Below, piece after piece: positions 59,396 through 64,000 of a stretch of 64,000 nucleotides of DNA (its first letter is position 1; every line of letters begins with the position of its first letter). The stretch is from Akkermansia sp. GTDB taxonomy: Bacteria > Verrucomicrobiota > Verrucomicrobiia > Verrucomicrobiales > Akkermansiaceae. The stretch is taken from positions 62,001 to 126,000 of the forward strand of contig JAGBDZ010000094.1 of the NCBI GenBank assembly GCA_017937215.1. The letters run 5' to 3'. The position numbers and the translations under genes are program-made. The notes beneath the pieces were generated by a model. That model was not told the origin of the DNA and did no database searches. It worked only from the letters and a program-made list of their open reading frames with translations.

Positions 59396-59809
59396 ATGGC
59401 CCTTACCGACACCACGCGATTCATTGAAGTAGATTTTCCAAATCTGAACGAAACAGTTCCGGCATTCATCGAGGCGCTACGCCACCGCGGGTTTGCCGTG
59501 GAGGAACATTGTCTGGCCGGTAAGGTCTGGGAGCTGAGCCTGAACAAAGGCAGCCAGTTGATGCAGCTTATGGGGCTGCAGGTGGGGCTCAAGCTTCAAA
59601 TCTGGCCGGAAAACGGTGGAGTAGCGGTACGAATGAGCCCCAATCTGCTCACCCGCCAGGGGATTCAGGCCGCCGCGCTGTACATCATCTGGGCCCCTGC
59701 ACTGCTGCTGCCCGCCTGGGGGCTGCTGCAGCAATACAAGCTGGATGAGGAGCTTCTGGAGCTCCTCATCCGCTGCCTGAAACATCGTCCGGTCACAGCG
59801 GTGCGCTGA
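59396..59809 (+). CDS. Small protein of unknown function with a C-terminal membrane segment
   Basis: A 137-residue protein. The first 90 residues look like an alpha/beta fold (FIEVDFPNLNETVPAFIEAL, VGLKLQIWPENGGVAVRM). A hydrophobic stretch (ALYIIWAPALLLPAWGLL, about 96-113) is followed by a helical, charged end. No family recognised. 20 bases after the helicase and probably transcribed with it. The end lies 9 bases from the convergent metalloprotease. Confidence 0.6.
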   Translation: MALTDTTRFIEVDFPNLNETVPAFIEALRHRGFAVEEHCLAGKVWELSLNKGSQLMQLMGLQVGLKLQIWPENGGVAVRMSPNLLTRQGIQAAALYIIWAPALLLPAWGLLQQYKLDEELLELLIRCLKHRPVTAVR

Positions 59810-59818
59810 ACCGGCTCC

Positions 59819-60958
59819 TTACTTCTTCGGGAATGAAATCTTCACTTTCTTGCCCTTCCAGGCACGAGTGAAAGCCTGCTCCATGCGGTCAGCAGAGCGA
59901 TACGGCTCAATGAGAGTCTCGGCGGCTTCCTCGTTACTCTTACCATCAAGCAAAGCCTGGAGGTAAGATTTCATGGCTTCCAGCCCTCGCTTGCCATCGA
60001 GGTGCACATAAAAAGTAACCATCAGGGTAGCAAGCATGTAGGTATCCTTGCCCTGGGACATGTAACCATACATGGTCTGCTGGTCCATGGTCAGGAAATC
60101 GGCCATCTTGAACTCATAATCCAGCGCATTAGCTGCCGAGCGTTTTTTGGCCTCATGCAGAATGAGGGAGAACCCGCGGTCAAAGTCCAGGTCTTCGCCC
60201 ACATACGGCACGTAGCCCACATACTCAGCCCAGCCTTCATTGGCCCATATGGGAAGGGTATTGAGCAGGAATTGCTGGTGAGTCAGCTCATGCACCAGCG
60301 CGTGTGTGTCGATATCCTCCCGCTCCACCGCACCGGTGCTGCCCAGCCCCAGCGACTGGAACGGAATCATCACCTGGTCCATGGCAATATCTGTTTCCTT
60401 GATCGGACGAGCGCCCTTGCGATACTGACCGAAGAACACGCCGGCCGAGCCCTTCGGGCCACCTGCGGCATGATACGCCGCCATGGTGGGCTGCAGTGTC
60501 ACCACAAACTTGCGACCGCCACGGTCCGTAGACGGACGAGGAACGGGAATCACCTCAGAAATAGCCTTATTGGCAGCAAAGGCGCACTCGCAGAGACGCG
60601 CAACAGTCTTCTGCGCACTGGATTCCAGTTTCACCGGGGAGAAGTATACGAAATTGTTGGACGCATACATATGCCCGGTTCTGCCGGGTGGCAGTGGCTG
60701 TTCCTGCAGCTCGGTATCCTTGGGGACAGCCACCTTGCGAGGCCAGTCGCCGGGCGCCTTTACGCGCACGTTCTTGACTCCCATTTCCCGCAGGGCCTTG
60801 CGTTTGTTGCTGGCAGCCTTGCGCACATTGCGCTCGGTGCTCTTCTTCTTTTTCGCCTTTTTAGTGCTGGAAACAGGCGCATCATCATCTGCCCACACCT
60901 GCGGGGAGAACAGGATGAGGGCCGCCAGCGAGCTCAGAAGTAAGAACAAGCGGTACAT
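59819..60958 (-). CDS. Exported HExxH metalloprotease-like protein
   Basis: A 379-residue protein with a signal peptide (FLLLSSLAALILFSPQVWA), a very basic Lys-rich linker (about 30-65) and a peptidase domain of the MA/gluzincin type: HALVHELTHQQFLLNTLP (HELTH, about residue 223) followed by WANEGWAEYVGYVPYVG, where the Glu is the likely third ligand. DUF1570-like proteins share this layout. The gene is 8 bases after argJ and probably in its operon. Confidence 0.8.
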   Translation of the reverse strand: MYRLFLLLSSLAALILFSPQVWADDDAPVSSTKKAKKKKSTERNVRKAASNKRKALREMGVKNVRVKAPGDWPRKVAVPKDTELQEQPLPPGRTGHMYASNNFVYFSPVKLESSAQKTVARLCECAFAANKAISEVIPVPRPSTDRGGRKFVVTLQPTMAAYHAAGGPKGSAGVFFGQYRKGARPIKETDIAMDQVMIPFQSLGLGSTGAVEREDIDTHALVHELTHQQFLLNTLPIWANEGWAEYVGYVPYVGEDLDFDRGFSLILHEAKKRSAANALDYEFKMADFLTMDQQTMYGYMSQGKDTYMLATLMVTFYVHLDGKRGLEAMKSYLQALLDGKSNEEAAETLIEPYRSADRMEQAFTRAWKGKKVKISFPKK

Positions 60959-60966
60959 ATGGGCAA

Positions 60967-62223
60967 TCAGCGGGTAAGGCCATCGCGCTTGGCCTGGTTC
61001 CAGTAAGCGTATTCAGAGCGGTTGAAATCCACGTATTCCGGGGAGAGGTCCGTGGTATACACCACGTAGTCCTCGCTGCCCAGGTTGAGATTGATACGGA
61101 TTTCGAACTCGCGGGCCTGAACCAGCTCGCGCAAGTCATCGCTGGGAGTATCCGTCTGTTCGCCACCGCGGCAGGCGGGCAAGCCGGCAATGTCGATATC
61201 AATCTTTTCCTCCACCACACGGGAACCGGAGTAACCCACGGCGTGGATGATGCGGCCCCAGTTCGGGTCGCCGCCATTCCAGGAGCTCTTCACCAGGTTG
61301 GACTTGGCCACACCTTCGGCCACCTTCTTAGCCTCTTCCTGGGTGGGGGCTCCCTCCACCTTCACCGTCACAAACTTGGTCACGCGCTCGCCGTCCTGCA
61401 CAATGCGCTTGGCCTGCTCCAGCATCACGTGATGCAGGGCTGCCACGAACTCATCCCAGCCTTCGGCACCGGGAGCCAGCTGCACACCGGAAGCACCATT
61501 GGCCATCACAATAGTGGTATCATTGGTGCTCATATCACCGTCGATGGTGATGCGGTTGAAAGAATGCTCCACACCGCTGCGGGTAATGGCGTCCAGGTCC
61601 TCGCGAGCTACGCCGGCATCGGTGCAGATGAGGCAGATCATGGTGGCCATGCAGGGAGAAATCATACCAGCACCCTTGCAGCAGGACCCGATGCGCACCG
61701 GCTTGCCGCCGATGGTAATTTCCACCGCCACCTCCTTCTCACGGGTATCACTGGTAATGATGGCAGAGGCCACGTTGTGCCCTTTCTCAGCAGAAAGGTC
61801 AGAGCAGAGCTCAGGCAGACGCGGGGTGATGCGCATCATCGGCATAGGCAAGCCGATAACGCCGGTGGAGCACACCGCCACCTCGCTGGGATTCAGCCCC
61901 AGCTGCTCAGCCACCACGCGACATTCGGTGCGGGCATCTTCCACGCCACGCACGCCGGTGCAGGCATTGGCGTTGCCGCTGTTGGCCACGATAGCGCGAA
62001 TATTGCCGCGGCTCAGATGATGCTCGCTCACGCGCACACAGGCCGCGCGCACGCGATTTGTCGTAAAGGTGCCGGACGATGTGGCCGGCAGTTCAGAATA
62101 CACCAGCGCCAGATCAAGGCGAGTTGCCTCCGGCTTCTTGATTCCGCAGCTCAGTGCGTTTGCCACATACCCCTTGGCGGCGGTCACGCCGCCCTCAATG
62201 CTCTTCATCGTGCAATCAGACAT
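60967..62223 (-). CDS. argJ: Bifunctional ornithine acetyltransferase / N-acetylglutamate synthase
   Basis: A 418-residue enzyme that recycles the acetyl group from N-acetylornithine to glutamate in arginine synthesis. IEGGVTAAKGYVANAL is at the N-terminus. The self-cleavage site is in KGAGMISPCMATMICLI, cut between Ala and Thr. NGASGVQLAPGAEGWDEFV, NLVKSSWNGGDPNWGRII and the final NRSEYAYWNQAKRD fit. ATG 62223 was chosen because the conserved part begins there. A GTG at 62262 would give 13 extra unconserved residues. A strong promoter and a long leader precede it. Confidence 0.94.
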   Translation of the reverse strand: MSDCTMKSIEGGVTAAKGYVANALSCGIKKPEATRLDLALVYSELPATSSGTFTTNRVRAACVRVSEHHLSRGNIRAIVANSGNANACTGVRGVEDARTECRVVAEQLGLNPSEVAVCSTGVIGLPMPMMRITPRLPELCSDLSAEKGHNVASAIITSDTREKEVAVEITIGGKPVRIGSCCKGAGMISPCMATMICLICTDAGVAREDLDAITRSGVEHSFNRITIDGDMSTNDTTIVMANGASGVQLAPGAEGWDEFVAALHHVMLEQAKRIVQDGERVTKFVTVKVEGAPTQEEAKKVAEGVAKSNLVKSSWNGGDPNWGRIIHAVGYSGSRVVEEKIDIDIAGLPACRGGEQTDTPSDDLRELVQAREFEIRINLNLGSEDYVVYTTDLSPEYVDFNRSEYAYWNQAKRDGLTR

Positions 62224-62390
62224 GGTAAATGTAAGATTCTTTGTACCACCACAATTTGCCACATTTTCCCCTCATCTTCAAGCTTAATCGCTGACCATGC
62301 CGAAAAATGAACCGCCCCGGTCACCTCTCAGCGGCCGGGGCAGTGTCAACTTTTCTCTCTCTTTTACTGAACCACGCTCTCGCGGGTTGC
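62224..62390 (-). promoter_or_regulatory. Long structured 5' leader of argJ
   Basis: From the predicted start near 62390 the leader is about 167 bases. It contains a 7-bp GCCCCGG/CCGGGGC hairpin (62314-62320 with 62335-62341) followed on the minus strand by a T-rich stretch (T5 at 62303-62307), and a four-codon reading frame (MVSD) at about 62298-62284. The layout resembles an attenuator or an RNA-level control site. No known riboswitch class is recognised. Confidence 0.5.
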
Positions 62391-62396
62391 AGGTGC

Positions 62397-62424
62397 ATTA
62401 TATATCATTTTCCTACCAAGTCAA
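62397..62424 (-). promoter_or_regulatory. Promoter of argJ
   Basis: Minus strand TTGACT (62419-62424), 16-base spacer, consensus TATAAT (62397-62402). Confidence 0.82.
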
Positions 62425-62463
62425 GAGGATATTCGCATTTTATTGTTTTTTCTTCTCCGGAGT

Positions 62464-62505
62464 ATAAAAAGAAACCAGCCTGCACGCTACTGCATGCAGG
62501 CTGGT
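62464..62505 (-). terminator. Rho-independent terminator after rpsD
   Basis: An 11-bp perfect stem (62474-62484 with 62495-62505) and a T-rich run (TTTCTTTTT in the minus sense). It ends the ribosomal-protein transcript 30 bases after rpsD. Confidence 0.93.
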
Positions 62506-62534
62506 CAAAATGAGTTTTATCGGGAACCCCGTTA

Positions 62535-63146
62535 TTAGCGGGAGTAAAGCTCAACAATGAGCTGCACGTTCACGATGGGGGCAATCTCCTCGACGGAGGG
62601 GATGCGGGTCACCTTGCCGGTAAGCTTGGCGGTGTCCACCTCCAGCCAATCGGGGGTGGTAGCGCTGGCAGCCAGCTCCACGAAACGGTTGGCAAGGGCC
62701 TGGGAGCGAGCCTTGGCGGCCACGCTGATCACGTCGCCGGGCTTGCAGGAGTAGGAGGCGATGTTCACCTTCTTGCCGTTCACGGTCACGTGGCCGTGGG
62801 ACACCATCTGACGAGCAGCGGCGCGGGTGGTGGCAAAGTTGAGGCGGTAGATGACGTTGTCGAGGCGGAGCTCCAGCAGCTGCAGGAGGATATCGCCGGT
62901 CACGCCGCGACGGCGGGAGGCTTCCTCATAGTACTTGCGGAACTGACCTTCGAGCACGCCGTACATGAAGCGAAGCTTCTGCTTCTCGGCAAGCATGATG
63001 CCGTAGTCAGACTTCTTCTTGCGACCGGCGCGGGCACCGTGCTGACCCGGAGGGAAAGGACGACGGGCAAAAGCCTTGGAGGCACCGAAGAGCTCAACGC
63101 CGAAGCGGCGGCTGATCTTGGCGGTAGGACCTGTGTAACGAGCCAT
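62535..63146 (-). CDS. rpsD: 30S ribosomal protein S4
   Basis: A 203-residue primary 16S rRNA-binding protein. ARYTGPTAKISRRFGVELFG and PPGQHGARAGRKKKSDYGI at the N-terminus, LRLDNVIYRLNFATTRAAA and the S4 RNA-binding loop ARQMVSHGHVTVNGKKVNI are conserved. The four zinc cysteines of the C+ form are absent (C- type). Preceded by an A-rich region and no Shine-Dalgarno sequence. Confidence 0.97.
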   Translation of the reverse strand: MARYTGPTAKISRRFGVELFGASKAFARRPFPPGQHGARAGRKKKSDYGIMLAEKQKLRFMYGVLEGQFRKYYEEASRRRGVTGDILLQLLELRLDNVIYRLNFATTRAAARQMVSHGHVTVNGKKVNIASYSCKPGDVISVAAKARSQALANRFVELAASATTPDWLEVDTAKLTGKVTRIPSVEEIAPIVNVQLIVELYSR

Positions 63147-63184
63147 AATGTTCTGTTATCTTTCTTGGTTCTTGTTAAACTCTA

Positions 63185-63715
63185 TTAGGCGCGACGAGCC
63201 TTGGGAGGACGGCAACCGTTGTGGGGGATGGGGGTCACATCAGCGATGGAGGAAATCTCCAGACCGATGGCCTGCACGGCACGCACAGCGGACTCACGAC
63301 CGGAACCCGGTCCCTTCACGCGAACCTCGACCTCCTTGAGGCCGTGGCCCATGGCCTGACGGCAAGCGTCCTGGCACACAACCTGACCGGCATAAGCGGT
63401 GCTCTTGCGGCTGCCCTTGAAGTTGAGCTTGCCGGCGGAGGACCAGCCAATCACGTTGCCCTTCAGGTCGGTCACGCTCACCACGGTGTTGTTGAAGGTG
63501 GAGGAGATGTGCACGATACCGGTGGTAACGTTCTTGCTGCCCTTAGCCTTGAGAATCTTGACCTTGTCGTCATCATCAGCGAGACCCAGCTCGGCAAAGA
63601 TGTCGCGACGCCCCTCGGGCTTCTTCTGCTCGGCGGGAGCGGGAGCCTCGGTCTGAACGGGAGCCTCGGCGGCCACTACGTCCTTCACTTCTTCCTGGAT
63701 GGTTTCTTCAGCCAT
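63185..63715 (-). CDS. rpsK: 30S ribosomal protein S11 with an acidic N-terminal extension
   Basis: A 176-residue protein of the small-subunit platform. The canonical S11 begins at about residue 55 ([20 protein letters not shown]) and ends [15 protein letters not shown]. Usual S11 has about 129 residues. The additional 47 or so N-terminal residues are Glu/Ala/Pro-rich ([20 protein letters not shown]) and then [20 protein letters not shown]. Start at 63715 is the only plausible one: no other Met occurs before the conserved part. Confidence 0.95.
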   Translation of the reverse strand: MAEETIQEEVKDVVAAEAPVQTEAPAPAEQKKPEGRRDIFAELGLADDDDKVKILKAKGSKNVTTGIVHISSTFNNTVVSVTDLKGNVIGWSSAGKLNFKGSRKSTAYAGQVVCQDACRQAMGHGLKEVEVRVKGPGSGRESAVRAVQAIGLEISSIADVTPIPHNGCRPPKARRA

Positions 63716-63742
63716 TTTCAGTATATTCTCTTAAAGGGTTAA

Positions 63743-64000
63743 TTACTTCTTGGCGCCCACAGTCTTCTTGCGGCCCTTACGGGTGCGGGCATTGGTGCGG
63801 GTGCGCTGACCGCGGACCGGAAGGCCCTTGCGGTGGCGGATGCCGCGCAGACAGTTGATGCTGGTCAGACGCTTGAGAGCCATCTGCTTCTCACGGCGCA
63901 GGTCACCCTCGATGAGGATGTTGTTGCTGGTGATAGCCTGGACGATCTTGGTCAGCTGAGCGTCAGAGAGCGTGCCGGTGCGAAGGTCCGGGGAGATACC
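63743..64000 (-). CDS. rpsM: 30S ribosomal protein S13, C-terminal part (continues beyond the window)
   Basis: The last 85 residues are visible. [40 protein letters not shown] and [12 protein letters not shown] are the S13 C-terminal region, which contacts the P-site tRNA and 16S rRNA head. The 5' end lies past the right edge. It is followed by rpsK after 27 bases, the normal start of the alpha operon. Confidence 0.96.
   Translation of the reverse strand, partial: GISPDLRTGTLSDAQLTKIVQAITSNNILIEGDLRREKQMALKRLTSINCLRGIRHRKGLPVRGQRTRTNARTRKGRKKTVGAKK

Noticed and set aside
1-64000. CRISPR arrays, tRNA, rRNA genes and complete insertion sequences
   Set aside because: I read the intergenic regions and saw no direct-repeat arrays with spacers, no cloverleaf-like sequences, no rRNA segments and no transposase or integrase gene.

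Overview
The window is a GC-rich, densely packed stretch of a Gram-negative chromosome. LptE-like and BamD-like outer-membrane assembly lipoproteins, an OmpA-type protein, a beta-barrel protein and many lipobox proteins show an outer membrane. The mixture (S-adenosyl-methionine uroporphyrinogen methyltransferase fused to uroporphyrinogen synthase, short RecF, DUF3820, AURKAIP1/COX24-like small ribosomal protein, YD-repeat giant protein, near absence of Shine-Dalgarno sequences) fits a Verrucomicrobiota bacterium, perhaps Akkermansia-related. This placement is an inference from gene style, not a database match.

Layout. 1-6.4 kb: end of purA, then a minus-strand envelope operon (bamD-like, lptE-like, rsmI, DUF3592 protein), a lipocalin, an outer-membrane protein and a secreted cysteine-peptidase-like protein. 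6.4-13.1 kb: minus-strand HAD phosphatase and KtrAB potassium uptake, a 34-residue ribosomal protein, then a hydrolase/OmpA/HAD operon. 13.3-21 kb: plus-strand birA, pyrC, DUF3820, menA, a lipoprotein, DUF2238, an FKBP prolyl isomerase and cmk-plsC-recF. 21-27.4 kb: sufS, with a HEPN-MNT toxin-antitoxin pair lying between the real sufS 3' end and a 186-bp second copy of that 3' end, plus a penicillin-binding protein whose transpeptidase motifs are degenerate. 27.4-38.6 kb: CstA-like transporter, a three-gene secreted/membrane operon (zinc ribbon, transglutaminase-like, thioredoxin-like), and hemA/cobA-hemD behind a polysaccharide deacetylase. 38.7-50.1 kb: alcohol dehydrogenase, M23 peptidase, nadD, tryptophanase, a zinc/manganese ABC uptake locus interrupted by a glycosyl-hydrolase-like gene, a pilin-like protein and DAHP synthase. 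50.1-57.3 kb: an accessory island with a 276-bp nested inverted-repeat element, a 1808-residue RHS/YD-repeat protein with an AT-rich end, an AT-rich partner lipoprotein and a detached RHS fragment. 57.3-64 kb: a UvrD-type helicase, a secreted metalloprotease, argJ behind a structured leader, and rpsD/rpsK/rpsM.

The most striking whole-window pattern is transcriptional. More than twenty genes have a TTG(A/C)-type -35 and a TAxxxT-type -10 separated by 16-18 bases, and in about thirteen of them the start codon lies only 6-10 bases after the -10, so the mRNA should be leaderless or nearly so. This pattern was used here to choose several start codons. The best candidates for undescribed biology are the HEPN-MNT cassette bracketed by the sufS 3' duplication, the RHS island with its palindromic element, the GT51 enzyme with a lost transpeptidase site, and the zinc-transporter locus with a histidine-rich ATPase.
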